Positions 43,434 through 51,721 of a DNA stretch of 64,000 nt are shown here, one piece after another. The position numbers were made by a program, and so were the translations under genes. Each line of letters begins with the position of its first letter. Position 1 is the stretch's first letter. The stretch is taken from NCBI RefSeq assembly GCF_017741815.1, contig NZ_JAGHMF010000007.1, positions 62,001 through 126,000 on the forward strand, read 5' to 3'. The DNA comes from Rhizobium sp. 16-488-2b (GTDB lineage: Bacteria > Pseudomonadota > Alphaproteobacteria > Rhizobiales > Rhizobiaceae). The notes under the pieces are model-generated. The model had not been told where the DNA came from and ran no database searches. It saw only the letters and a list, made by a program, of their open reading frames with translations.

Positions 43434-45224
43434 TCACATCGCCTGAGCTTGGCCCTGAGCATGTGAGCCCGCAAGCAGCTGTGGCACGTCGAAGGCAGGG
43501 CGCGGTGAACTGATGTGATAACCTTGGATTTCGTCGCAGGCTTCCTGCGCCAGCAGATCGTGCTGCTGTGCCGTCTCCACGCCCTCGACCGTGACCCGCA
43601 TGCCAAGCGCGTCGCCGAGCAGAATGATGGCGCGCATGATCGCGTAGGCTTCCTTGTTGTCCACGATATCGTTGACGAAGGACTTGTCGATCTTGATCTT
43701 GTCGAACGGGAAGCTGCTCAGATAACTGAGCGACGAATAACCGGTACCGAAGTCGTCCATGGAAATGCGGATGCCACGCTGGCGAAGCGCGTGCAGAATC
43801 GGCAGTGCCTCTTCCCGGTTTTCCATCAGGACGCTCTCGGTGATCTCGATTTCCAACCGCGCGGGTGAGAGCTCGGACACAGCGAGCGCTGTTGACACAT
43901 CTTCCTCCAGATCGCTGGAGATGAACTGAATTGCCGAGACGTTGACGGCAACCTTGATGTCGGCGGGCCATGCGGCCGCGTCCATGCACGCGCGCTTCAG
44001 CACCCACCGCCCGATATCGACGATAAGGCCGACCTCTTCGGCCAGCGGAATGAACTCCATCGGCGCGATTCGGCCGCGAGTCGGGTGGTTCCAGCGAAGT
44101 AGGGCCTCGAAACCGCAGATGCGCCGTGCGGCCATGTCGTAGAGCGGCTGGTAGTGAAGCTCGAATTCCTCGTTATGGACGGCCCTGCGCAGATCCGCCT
44201 CAAGCGCGTGGCGTGCCTCGAGTTGCGCCTCCATCTCGGAGGTGAAGAAGCGCTCTCCACGTCTGCCGCCGCTCTTGGCATGCGACAGCGCCACGCCCGC
44301 ATGCTTCAGAAGCACTTCGGTCTCCGTGCCATCCTTGGGGTTGATGGCGATACCCATGGATACACTGAGCTCGACGGCTTTTTCTCCGCGGAAGAAAGGT
44401 TCCGAGAGCTCGCGCCTGATCTGGTCGGCAAGCGCCATGACGTTCCACGGCTGATCTCGTCCGCATTGCAGAATGGCGAATTCGTCTGACCCCAGACGGG
44501 CGAGAATATTACTCTTGCCCGCAAGGGCGCGCAAACGATCGGCCACCTGCCGGAGAATCTTGTCGCCCGCCGAAACGCCGAGCGTGTTGTTCACCGATTT
44601 GAAGCGGTCGAGGTTGAGATGGATAAGCGCGATCTGATCGTCGGGCTTGCGTGCGGCAAGCGCGGTATCCATTTGCTCACGGAAACGGATTCGATTGGGC
44701 AGGCCGGTAAGGGGGTCGTGGTGCGCCAGAAACGCGATGCGTTCAGCGGCCTTTCGATCGTCGGTGATATCGGCATGAATGGAGATGTTGCTGCCGTCTG
44801 GAAGCACGGTAACGACGCTCTGGATGATACGGCCATCATTCATGTCCCATTCGCGGCGACGGATGCGCCCGACGTCGGAACGGTCTTCGCGGGTGGTTCC
44901 TCTGACCTCAGACTTTTCCAGGCCGTCGATCTTGGCAATCAGCGAACTGATCGATGTTCCCGCTCGCGTGTCGTCCGTCTCTAGTCCGAACAATTGCTGG
45001 AAGCGAATGTTCGAGACGACGAGCCTTTGGCCTGAATCGAAAATGCACAGCCCAAGCGGCAGATGATTGAGGACGATTTCGAGAAGACGGCTTTGTTCGG
45101 CTAAATTTCGATTCGCTTGGCGGTAGGTATCCAGAACAAGCTTGATTAGCCGCTGCCCGTCGGCCGTCCCGTCTTCCTTGAGGCATGCCGCGCATTGGCG
45201 CCTGAAAAGCGCTTCAGCTTCCAT
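43434..45224 (-). CDS. PAS-GGDEF-EAL protein, probable c-di-GMP phosphodiesterase
   Basis: Cytoplasmic signalling protein of 596 residues: N-terminal PAS-like sensor (about 45-155, LPLGLCIFDSGQRLVVSN and the PAC-type SNISIHADITDDRKA), GGDEF domain (about 165-325), and EAL domain (about 340-580). The diguanylate-cyclase half is degenerate: RLGSDEFA replaces GGDEF (245-249) and the metal Asp of the DLD motif is Asn in HLNLDRFK. The EAL half keeps FEALLRW, NVSAIQF, EITESVLM, DDFGTGYSS, KIDKSFV and VEGVET, so c-di-GMP hydrolysis is expected. No transmembrane segment. Confidence 0.92.
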   Translation of the reverse strand: MEAEALFRRQCAACLKEDGTADGQRLIKLVLDTYRQANRNLAEQSRLLEIVLNHLPLGLCIFDSGQRLVVSNIRFQQLFGLETDDTRAGTSISSLIAKIDGLEKSEVRGTTREDRSDVGRIRRREWDMNDGRIIQSVVTVLPDGSNISIHADITDDRKAAERIAFLAHHDPLTGLPNRIRFREQMDTALAARKPDDQIALIHLNLDRFKSVNNTLGVSAGDKILRQVADRLRALAGKSNILARLGSDEFAILQCGRDQPWNVMALADQIRRELSEPFFRGEKAVELSVSMGIAINPKDGTETEVLLKHAGVALSHAKSGGRRGERFFTSEMEAQLEARHALEADLRRAVHNEEFELHYQPLYDMAARRICGFEALLRWNHPTRGRIAPMEFIPLAEEVGLIVDIGRWVLKRACMDAAAWPADIKVAVNVSAIQFISSDLEEDVSTALAVSELSPARLEIEITESVLMENREEALPILHALRQRGIRISMDDFGTGYSSLSYLSSFPFDKIKIDKSFVNDIVDNKEAYAIMRAIILLGDALGMRVTVEGVETAQQHDLLAQEACDEIQGYHISSPRPAFDVPQLLAGSHAQGQAQAM

Positions 45225-45678
45225 TGCCGCTCATTTCCGTCGCCCACAAGGGCACGATCATGCCGGGACGAACTGACTGTCTGGATGTTGAGATCCCGTG
45301 TGACCCACGCGACATGCGAAGACATTCCTAAGCGTTTAAAACAAACAAGAAAATACAAGCAAAGATTGATTTTTTGTCGTAAATCTAAAGGACATAATCC
45401 TTTGGTCGCATTAATATTTGGTTGTTTCCGAAAAAGATATATGGATCGCACTATATTTATATACGTGCATTCATTGACGCCGCGCCGACACCAACGGCGT
45501 CTCTGAGCGCAAAAACAGCGGGCGCCCAAAAGGTCAGAATTTGTCAATCATGGTTAATGCGGCATTAACAACTTATTGACCGGCCTCGCAAATCAGTTTA
45601 TCCACCGGCTTAGTTCTGATTTTTCCCTATTCGTATTGCGTACAAACATCATCGGTAATGCGGTGAACGGAGGTTTGT
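45225..45678. other. AT-rich intergenic region, no gene
   Basis: 454 bp between divergent genes, markedly AT-rich (for example 45330-45470). I see no reading frame with a ribosome binding site and no structured RNA. Promoters of the GGDEF/EAL gene and the EF-hand gene must lie here. Confidence 0.6.
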
Positions 45679-45990
45679 ATGAACCGTATTTCGTCTGCAG
45701 TTGATACGTCCTACGCGTATCTCGGCACTCTTTCGAGATTGGATTCCAATAGTGACGGCGTGTTGAGCCGTAGTGAGCGTGCGGCTGATGAGAAGCCGGG
45801 GATCCTGTCCGTTGTAAGCCAGTCCCAGAGCACCCAGGAAGCACCCAAGCTGTCGAACGGCGTCCTCGCATTCATGATGAGCGCGCGCCAGTCCGGTGCT
45901 TTGAGCTCCACTTATGAAAGCCAGGCAAACTCGGCCAATGTTCTCTATCAGAACACCTATGGTCAGTATGATCTCGACATCGCGTCCTGA
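45679..45990 (+). CDS. Small EF-hand protein, unknown function (103 residues)
   Basis: 103-residue protein without a signal peptide. One canonical calcium-binding EF-hand loop is visible at residues 22-33, DSNSDGVLSRSE, with Asp/Asn/Asp at positions 1, 3 and 5, Gly at 6 and Glu at 12. The remainder is Ser/Gln/Tyr-rich and shows no domain I know (SVVSQSQSTQEAPKLSNG, then SALSSTYESQANSANVLYQN is loosely similar in composition to secreted Rhizobiaceae proteins). GGAGG 5 bases before the ATG gives a secure start. Terminator follows, then sodC. Confidence 0.8.
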   Translation: MNRISSAVDTSYAYLGTLSRLDSNSDGVLSRSERAADEKPGILSVVSQSQSTQEAPKLSNGVLAFMMSARQSGALSSTYESQANSANVLYQNTYGQYDLDIAS

Positions 45991-46018
45991 TCCGTCGCTC
46001 ACGAATTGACCAAAGAAG

Positions 46019-46045
46019 AAGCCGGCCGGTTGGTCGGCTTTTTCT
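46019..46045 (+). terminator. Terminator after the EF-hand gene
   Basis: Nine-pair stem AAGCCGGCC / GGTCGGCTT (one G-T) with a GGTT loop and a TTTTTCTTT tail. Confidence 0.8.
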
Positions 46046-46116
46046 TTGCGCTCTATGCTGGGAACACCGGCACGCCGCACGCGTTTCTGAAAGAGGGCTC
46101 ACAGGAGGGAAACAGC

Positions 46117-46632
46117 ATGAAACGGCTTCTATCTCTAGCATTCGCGACCGTCGCGGCCTTGGCGACTGTTGCTGTCGCGCAGGACAAGCAGACCGCGCAG
46201 GCCAATTTCGTCGGCGCCGACGGCAAGGATGATGGCCGCGCCACATTGACGGCCGCTGCTGCCGGTGGCGTCTTGATCGAGCTTGAAGTGTCCGGTCTAC
46301 CGGCCAACAAGTGGGTCGCCTTCCACGTCCACGAAACCGGCAAGTGCGATGCCGCCAGCCATCATGAATCGGCCGGCAAGCACTTCAACCCGACCAAGGC
46401 CGAGCACGGCCTGCTCGCCGCCAAGGGGCCGCATGCTGGCGATATGCCGAACCAGTATGTCGGGCAGGACGGTGTGCTGAGAGCGCAGGTCTTCGATGGG
46501 ATGGTGACGCTCGACGGCAAGGAAAACGGCATCCGCGGCCGTGCGCTGATGATCCACGAGAACTCGGATGACTACCGCAGCCAGCCGGCCGGCGATGCCG
46601 GCGCCCGGCTTGCCTGCGCTGTCATCAAGTAG
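46117..46632 (+). CDS. sodC: Periplasmic Cu/Zn superoxide dismutase
   Basis: Removes superoxide in the periplasm. 171 residues: signal peptide MKRLLSLAFATVAALATVAV with cleavage near VAQ, then the Cu/Zn SOD fold with copper ligands in FHVHETGKCDAAS, the HHESAGKHFNPTKAEHG loop (bridging and zinc histidines), HAGDMPN and the terminal GDAGARLACAVIK with the disulfide cysteine. AGGAGGGAAACAGC precedes the ATG at 46117; the frame opens at 46006 through the upstream terminator. Downstream lie a 16-bp palindrome and a terminator. Confidence 0.95.
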   Translation: MKRLLSLAFATVAALATVAVAQDKQTAQANFVGADGKDDGRATLTAAAAGGVLIELEVSGLPANKWVAFHVHETGKCDAASHHESAGKHFNPTKAEHGLLAAKGPHAGDMPNQYVGQDGVLRAQVFDGMVTLDGKENGIRGRALMIHENSDDYRSQPAGDAGARLACAVIK

Positions 46633-46638
46633 CATTCA

Positions 46639-46654
46639 CTCTGCCATGGCAGAG
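46639..46654. repeat. Perfect 16-bp palindrome after sodC
   Basis: CTCTGCCATGGCAGAG, a perfect inverted repeat with no spacer, 6 bases after the sodC stop. Could be a protein-binding site or part of the transcript end. Confidence 0.5.
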
Positions 46655-46659
46655 ATAGA

Positions 46660-46688
46660 GGTGGCCGCCAGCCTGGCGGCCGCCTTTT
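46660..46688. terminator. Terminator of sodC, convergent junction with the MscS gene
   Basis: 11-pair stem GGTGGCCGCCA / TGGCGGCCGCC (one T-G) with a GCC loop and TTTT tail; it lies at the convergent gene ends and overlaps the stop of the channel gene. Confidence 0.75.
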
Positions 46689-47496
46689 AAAGGATAGGCA
46701 GCCCCTTCTCGTCGAAGCTGGCCTTCACCCGGCCGAGAATCTCGCGGCGGGCATCGTCCCATTCGCCGGTCTTCGCCCAATAGCGCAGCGTCAGCGTGAT
46801 CTTGTCCGAGGTCACCGCATCGATATAGGTCTTCGGCTGTGGCGACGTCTCCACCCGCGAATCGGCCTTGGCGATATCCGTCAGCGTCTTCATCGCCAGA
46901 TCGACATCATCGCCGGCCCGCACATTGATGGTGAGATCGTTCTTGCGCGTCTTCTCGCGGCTGTAATTGGTGATCGGCGTATTCCAGAGCGTCGAATTCG
47001 GCGCCAGCAGATAGAGCCCGTCGGCAGTGCGGAACTCGGTCGCGAACAGACCGATCTCACGTACCGTGCCGGCGACACTGCCCGTCGCGATATATTCGCC
47101 CACCCGGAACGGCCGCAGGATCAACAACATGATGCCCGCAGCGATGTTCTGCAGCGTACCCTGCAATGCCAGACCGATGGCCAAGCCTGCAGCACCAAGA
47201 GCCGCAATGATCGAGGCCGTCTGAACGCCGAACTGGCCAAGCACGGTGATGAACACCAGAATCAGCAACGCATAGTGCAGGACATTGGTGAAGAAGCGCG
47301 CCAGCGTCTCGTCGATCCCACGCACTCGCGAGATGCCCTCGAACGCCCAGCGGCTGACGAAGCTCGCCATCAACCAGCCAAGCACCAGGAGGATCAGCGC
47401 GCCGAGGATGGAGAATGAATATTGGACCGCAAGCGCGCTCGCCTGGCTCAGAGCCGTTCGGGTTGCCACGATTACGTCGGTTGCCTGTTGTTCCAT
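46687..47496 (-). CDS. Small-conductance mechanosensitive channel, MscS family
   Basis: Inner-membrane channel that opens under tension to release solutes after osmotic downshock. 269 residues: three N-terminal helices, with the pore-lining third helix in SIIAALGAAGLAIGLALQGT and LQNIAAGIMLLILRPFRVGE (Ala/Gly-rich, as in MscS), then a beta domain (TGSVAGTVREIGLFATEFRT; LLAPNSTLWNTPITNYS) and an alpha/beta cytoplasmic vestibule. Length is close to E. coli MscS (286). Converges with sodC and diverges from nothing nearby; it probably has its own promoter. Confidence 0.93.
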   Translation of the reverse strand: MEQQATDVIVATRTALSQASALAVQYSFSILGALILLVLGWLMASFVSRWAFEGISRVRGIDETLARFFTNVLHYALLILVFITVLGQFGVQTASIIAALGAAGLAIGLALQGTLQNIAAGIMLLILRPFRVGEYIATGSVAGTVREIGLFATEFRTADGLYLLAPNSTLWNTPITNYSREKTRKNDLTINVRAGDDVDLAMKTLTDIAKADSRVETSPQPKTYIDAVTSDKITLTLRYWAKTGEWDDARREILGRVKASFDEKGLPIL

Positions 47497-47578
47497 GATC
47501 TCGCCAAATATCTGAAATGATTATCGGTTGACCTGCGTAGATGGGACAGAAGGCAGGCGCGTCAACCGTTTAAAACCG

Positions 47579-48100
47579 TCACGCTTCGTCAAGCGCAAGG
47601 ACGAAGGGCGCGTTTCCATCCGCATCGGCGCCACGGCCGATCGCCTTGATCGCCTTGACCAGCCGTCCATCACGGCCAAGCAGTTGGTCGCCGATCTCGA
47701 TGATCCGCATGTTCGGCGTGGCATACGGCGAGGCGGCACGCAGACGCTGCGCCACGGCCTCTTCGCTCTGTTCCGGCCTCAGCGACAATGCTGCGATCAC
47801 CGCCGCAGCCGGCGAGCGCGATACGCCCATCCAGCAGTGAACGATAAGCGGCGCCGTCTGATCCCACTCCGCCGCGAAGTCGATGATCTCCCGCACATGC
47901 GTTTCATCAGGCGCCACGAGATTGCCCGTGCCTTTGAAGGCGATGTCGTTCATGTGGAGCAGCAGATGCCGGTGCGCCTGGATGACTGCCGGGCGGTGGA
48001 AGCTCTGCTCCTTCGCCATCAGGCTGATCATCTCGCGGGCGCGGTGCCGCACGGCCATTTCGGCGATGCGCGCAAGCGGGGTCACGACAATCGCTGTCAT
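47579..48100 (-). CDS. Tyrosine/dual-specificity phosphatase-like protein
   Basis: Cytoplasmic cysteine phosphatase of 173 residues. The P-loop HCWMGVSRS (88-96) follows the HCx5R(S/T) signature with Cys89 as nucleophile and Arg95, and LHMNDIAFKGTGNLVAPDET contains the aspartate region upstream. Fold resembles DSP/KAP-type enzymes; substrate could be a protein phospho-tyrosine, a phosphoinositol or a nucleotide. The ATG at 48100 overlaps the upstream HD gene stop (ATGA), so translation is coupled. Third gene of the ygfZ-HD-phosphatase operon. Confidence 0.87.
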   Translation of the reverse strand: MTAIVVTPLARIAEMAVRHRAREMISLMAKEQSFHRPAVIQAHRHLLLHMNDIAFKGTGNLVAPDETHVREIIDFAAEWDQTAPLIVHCWMGVSRSPAAAVIAALSLRPEQSEEAVAQRLRAASPYATPNMRIIEIGDQLLGRDGRLVKAIKAIGRGADADGNAPFVLALDEA

Positions 48101-48699
48101 GGCTTGCCCCGCAGGCCGTCGATAACAGCGAAGCGCTCGCAGAACAGCCGCTGCGCCTCGACCGCCGGCAGTGGCGTCAACAAGAGCATCTCCTTGGTGA
48201 TCCCCCGCGGCTGGCCGAAAAGCTTCTGCGCCTCGCTGGCGCTGAAGCCGGCCAGTTGCGAGGCCTCGAAATAGGCAGCGATTGTATCGGCCTTCTTGAT
48301 GTTGTCCTTGAGCTCGCGGGACGCATGCGGCGGCAGACCGAACCGCAGGTGGATCGCTGCTTCAAGCCGTTTCTCGACGGTCTTGTAGCCGCCGCCGACC
48401 ACGGATTTGAACGGCGAAATCATGTCGCCGATCACATACTCGGGCGCATCGTGAAGCAGTGCCATCAGGCACTGGTCCGGCGTCGCCTCGTTCAGCCGCC
48501 GAAAGATATCCTCGACCACCAGACTGTGCTGCGCGACCGAGAAGGCGTGATCGCCTGATGTTTGCCCGTTCCAGCGGGCAACGCGCGCCAGGCCATGGGC
48601 GATATCGCTCACCTCGACGTCGAGAGGCGAGGGGTCGAGCAGATCGAGCCTGCGCCCGGAAAGCATGCGCTGCCAGGCGCGGGGAGCCTTCGTCGTCAA
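48097..48699 (-). CDS. HD-domain hydrolase, YfbR-like
   Basis: HD-family phosphohydrolase of 200 residues, similar in layout to YfbR 5'-nucleotidases: VARWNGQTSGDHAFSVAQHS (first His in a W-G-T-G-H context), LMALLHDAPEYVIGDMISP (HD doublet plus DAPE(Y) motif), and DNIKKADTIAAYFEA (last Asp). The motif set suggests dephosphorylation of deoxynucleotide monophosphates, by family analogy only. The start is TTG at 48699, overlapping the ygfZ stop (TTGA); an internal ATG at 48666 would lose conserved residues. It overlaps the phosphatase gene by 4 bases at its end. Confidence 0.87.
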   Translation of the reverse strand: MTTKAPRAWQRMLSGRRLDLLDPSPLDVEVSDIAHGLARVARWNGQTSGDHAFSVAQHSLVVEDIFRRLNEATPDQCLMALLHDAPEYVIGDMISPFKSVVGGGYKTVEKRLEAAIHLRFGLPPHASRELKDNIKKADTIAAYFEASQLAGFSASEAQKLFGQPRGITKEMLLLTPLPAVEAQRLFCERFAVIDGLRGKP

Positions 48700-49532
48700 G
48701 CGCTGGCCTCATCGGAGGCGGCCGGAAAGACGAGTGCCGACCATGCGGGCAAGGCGACAGTCACGGTGACGTCGCCGGCAAGCAGCGGTGTCTCCGCCGA
48801 CATGGCCTCACCGGCGCGATCGATTCGGACGATGGCGAGCCCGCTATGCCCCGAAACCGAGCCGAGCGTGCCGACAGGCTTGCCGTTGGCGGTGATCTCG
48901 GTGCCGGAGGCGGGAAGGGGCTCGGTGCTGCTCACGGTCACGACGCGACGGCGCGCCGTTCCCCGGTGCTGCATGCGCGACACCACTTCCTGGCCGACAT
49001 AGCAGCCCTTCTTGAACGAGAGCCCGCCGTTCAGGTCCATCAGCACGTCATGCGGAAAGGCGTCCTGAAGCGCGTAATCGGAGCCGGATACGGCAACGCC
49101 ATGGGCGGCACGCAGCGCGTCGTAAAGCGCGATATCGTCGCTGCCGTGCTCGCCCGGGCGGCGGAAAACGTCGATGCCCGCCTTGGCGAATCGGCTGTCC
49201 CTGAAGCCATCGATCGACGCTTCATCCCACGAGACGGTCACGCCATTGCCCTCGGCAGAAAGCGCCACCGCGGCGCGCAGCTTGTACATCGTCAGCCGCT
49301 TCGTCAGCGCCTCGCGCTGGCTTTCGTCGGTCTCGATGATGAAGTCGTCGCCATGGCGCCAGATCATGAAATCGAACAGGATCTTGCCCTGCGGCGTCAG
49401 CAATGCGCCGGGGCGCGTCTCGGCTGCATCCAGCGACACGATATCGGTGGTGATGAGGTTCTGCAGAAAGGACTGGGCCTCGGCGCCGCTCACCCGGATG
49501 AGCGCGCGGTCTTTCAGAAATACGGCTGGCAT
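48696..49532 (-). CDS. ygfZ: Folate-binding YgfZ/GcvT-like protein
   Basis: Tetrahydrofolate-binding protein related to aminomethyltransferase GcvT; in E. coli it supports assembly or repair of certain Fe-S enzymes such as MiaB. 278 residues: MPAVFLKDRALIRVSGAEAQ at the start, FLQNLITTDI, and the diagnostic motif KKGCYVGQEVVSRMQHRGTA with its conserved cysteine. The ATG at 49532 opens the operon ygfZ-HD-phosphatase, whose members overlap by four bases each (TTGA, ATGA). Confidence 0.94.
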   Translation of the reverse strand: MPAVFLKDRALIRVSGAEAQSFLQNLITTDIVSLDAAETRPGALLTPQGKILFDFMIWRHGDDFIIETDESQREALTKRLTMYKLRAAVALSAEGNGVTVSWDEASIDGFRDSRFAKAGIDVFRRPGEHGSDDIALYDALRAAHGVAVSGSDYALQDAFPHDVLMDLNGGLSFKKGCYVGQEVVSRMQHRGTARRRVVTVSSTEPLPASGTEITANGKPVGTLGSVSGHSGLAIVRIDRAGEAMSAETPLLAGDVTVTVALPAWSALVFPAASDEASA

Positions 49533-49593
49533 GGGCGCACCTGTCGCGTTGTTATCGCTCAGAAGTATGTCGTCGGAGCGGGGATCGCAAGCA

Positions 49594-50331
49594 TCAGTCG
49601 CCGGCGGTGAAGAACTTCCATTTGCCGTCGGCGGTGATGCCGAGGCGATAGAAATTGTAGCCGCCGAACTCCTGCATGTCGGCGAGATCGCCGGCGGTGA
49701 CGATGCGCAAGAGCTCGACGCGCTCGGGCGGCGTCAGCTTCTTCAGGTCTTTTTCCGCGAAGTAAGGCCAGACATACATCTCATCAGGGGTGCCTTGTCC
49801 GACATGAACGAAGCCCGTCGAGATGATGTCGAGAATGATCGCCAGGATCTCGTCGCCATCCGGATCGCCAGAGAGATCCTTGAGCGCGCCGATCGGATCG
49901 TCGGTTGCCTCGCCGACGCTCACTTGCGTTTGCGTCGCGCCGGTGCCGAACAGTGGGCGCAGCCGCTCGAGATCGCCAGATGCTGCGGCTTCGACGATCT
50001 GCTCGCGCATGTGGCGAACCGGTTCCGGCACCTTGCTGATGTCGTAGAGAACCTCGACCGGCTTGGAGCTGTCCTGTGCCCCTGGCGTCGTGTCGGGGCT
50101 CTGGCCAGCCGGTTTGCTGATCACAGGGCCGGGCGCGGGCACGCCTGACGATGCGTCCGGCGCGCTTGGTGGCTTGTCGGTGGATGTGCCGTCGGAAGCG
50201 GTGGGGGTCTTCTGCAGCTCTGACAGCGCAAACGCCGATGGGGCGCTCATCAGGCTGCTGGCACCGAGGCTGATTGCAAGCAAAAGCGGCGCGATCGCGG
50301 GCCGCGAAGCATTGTTCATATCGGTGCGCAT
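49594..50331 (-). CDS. Exported protein of unknown function
   Basis: 245-residue protein with an N-terminal signal (RPAIAPLLLAISLGASSLMS, cleavage near SAFA), then a low-complexity linker rich in Pro, Ser, Ala and Asp (about 35-95), and a conserved globular domain from about 100: PEPVRHMREQIVEAAASGDL, FVHVGQGTPDEMYVWPYFAE and LGITADGKWKFFTAGD. The last domain recurs in Rhizobiales proteins I recall as hypothetical; no enzymatic motif is visible. Start at 50331 (MRTDMNN) is favoured by AGAGAG 4 bases upstream; the frame opens at 50376. Follows the small gene at 50345 on the same strand. Confidence 0.82.
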   Translation of the reverse strand: MRTDMNNASRPAIAPLLLAISLGASSLMSAPSAFALSELQKTPTASDGTSTDKPPSAPDASSGVPAPGPVISKPAGQSPDTTPGAQDSSKPVEVLYDISKVPEPVRHMREQIVEAAASGDLERLRPLFGTGATQTQVSVGEATDDPIGALKDLSGDPDGDEILAIILDIISTGFVHVGQGTPDEMYVWPYFAEKDLKKLTPPERVELLRIVTAGDLADMQEFGGYNFYRLGITADGKWKFFTAGD

Positions 50332-50344
50332 GGAACTCTCTGTG

Positions 50345-50602
50345 TTATTGCAGGGTGCGGGTCGGAGAAAACTCACCGGCCAGCATGCGTTCTCGCAACG
50401 ATTCCAGCAAGGCTTCCGCGTTCTTTTCGCCGTGCAGGCGAATGGTTTCGCGAAGCGCGTGAATGATCGCCGTGTCGGCGATGATCTCGGGTTCGATACC
50501 GTCGGCCATGCCGTCGGCCCAGGCTTCGTTATGGTACTCCAGCGCCGCCTGCATCTTTTCGTGGACGATCATGTCGTCGATGTCGTTGAGGCTCGGTTCC
50601 AT
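50345..50602 (-). CDS. Conserved small hypothetical protein (85 residues)
   Basis: Acidic, largely helical cytoplasmic protein of 85 residues without a signal peptide or known motif: MEPSLNDIDDMIVHEKMQAA, ALEYHNEAWADGMADGIEPE and a terminal helix LHGEKNAEALLESLRERMLA. The ATG at 50602 is set by GAGGAAAAGCT just upstream; a longer start at 50623 has the Shine-Dalgarno too close. Only 13 bp separate it from the exported protein gene, so the two are probably co-transcribed. Function unknown. Confidence 0.8.
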   Translation of the reverse strand: MEPSLNDIDDMIVHEKMQAALEYHNEAWADGMADGIEPEIIADTAIIHALRETIRLHGEKNAEALLESLRERMLAGEFSPTRTLQ

Positions 50603-50702
50603 TAGCTTTTCCTCGAACTGCATGCCTTACTGTCTGGTTAACAACACTATCAGCCTTTTCCCAAAACGACACGTCCCCCTGTAAAAAGAGGTTAATTTAT
50701 CG

Positions 50703-51140
50703 TTAATTTCCAAAGCGTGACGTAATTTCCGTGGCGAGTGTTGCGCCTTCGTTACGGTAGCGTTCTTCTGCCATGATCGCTGCCGGTGTGCAATCGGTAT
50801 AAACGGAGGCAAAGGCGCGGTATCCGCGATTGAAGGCCGCCGTCAGTTTCTCTTTCCGTGCGGGCTCATCTTTCGCTTCAGAATCAAGCAGTTGCTGCAT
50901 TCGCACCCGCCATTCCTCGCCGTTCTGAGCCTTGCAGAGCGTTCTCAGATAATGCACCGACCCGAGCACCTCGGCCAACCGGCCAAGCTTGTCGTCATAG
51001 GGAACGGTGACATCCTTCGGCGCGACCGGTTCGTCCGGCGCAACCGCTGTCGGCCCCTGCGCCGAGACAAATGTCGGTATCGCCGTGGAGACGCCAAGAA
51101 CAACACACAACAAAACGCGGCGAAGGGGAATCATGGGCAT
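50703..51140 (-). CDS. TIGR02301-type exported protein
   Basis: About 145 residues with a signal peptide (MPMIPLRRVLLCVVLGVSTA, cleavage after VSA) and a helical mature domain: YDDKLGRLAEVLGSVHYLRT, LCKAQNGEEWRVRMQQLLDS, and FNRGYRAFASVYTDCTPAAI, a combination I associate with TIGR02301, found in Rhizobiales. Two cysteines may form a disulfide. Function unknown. The start at 51140 has AGGG 8 bases upstream; a GTG at 51149 is also open. Confidence 0.85.
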   Translation of the reverse strand: MPMIPLRRVLLCVVLGVSTAIPTFVSAQGPTAVAPDEPVAPKDVTVPYDDKLGRLAEVLGSVHYLRTLCKAQNGEEWRVRMQQLLDSEAKDEPARKEKLTAAFNRGYRAFASVYTDCTPAAIMAEERYRNEGATLATEITSRFGN

Positions 51141-51207
51141 ATTGGACACCCTGAAGATGACGGGGACAAGGTGCGGGGTTGCCTTTCCCCTTGCTTATTG
51201 CCGTTCC

Positions 51208-51627
51208 TTATTCTTTGGCTGCTGCCAGCCGTTCGGCGCATTCGAGCACACTTTGCGGCGTCGGCAGCCGGCGAATCTCGTCCACCGTGAACCAACCGAG
51301 CGCCATCGCATCGTCGGCCGCCACGGCAACCGAATCGGCATCGGCCTCAACGCGGAAAACCGAGAGAAAGAAGTGGCTGGTCAGCCGTCCGTCGGCGCCA
51401 TGCTGCTTCAGATCGTAGGTGGCGAAGATCTTTGAGTTGCGGGCGCGAATACCCGTCTCCTCCTCGAACTCGCGCAACGCGGTCTGGTCAGGCGTTTCCC
51501 CGGGCTCCGCCCTGCCGCCGGGAAAGGCGTACATGTCCGCCGATGGCGGATTGCGGCGCAGCACCAGCAGGAAGCGCCCGTCGCGCTCGAGAATCGCGGA
51601 AGATGCAGCTGTCGGGTTGGAAGTCAT
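51208..51627 (-). CDS. NUDIX hydrolase
   Basis: 139-residue pyrophosphohydrolase of nucleoside diphosphates linked to another moiety. The Nudix box is complete (about 37-60): [12 protein letters not shown] followed by [12 protein letters not shown], matching Gx5Ex7REUxEExGU. Substrate cannot be deduced; candidates are ADP-sugars, NADH or damaged nucleotides. It diverges from the YnfA gene and is preceded on the same strand by nothing within 95 bp. Confidence 0.92.
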   Translation of the reverse strand: MTSNPTAASSAILERDGRFLLVLRRNPPSADMYAFPGGRAEPGETPDQTALREFEEETGIRARNSKIFATYDLKQHGADGRLTSHFFLSVFRVEADADSVAVAADDAMALGWFTVDEIRRLPTPQSVLECAERLAAAKE

Positions 51628-51721
51628 CAGAAATGCCGTTTGTTGCTTGCCGGTGATCGCCGTCGCGTGCCTATCTCACTCAGGAAAACAATCTGATCCA
51701 AGCGATTCGAAGGCACGTGCC

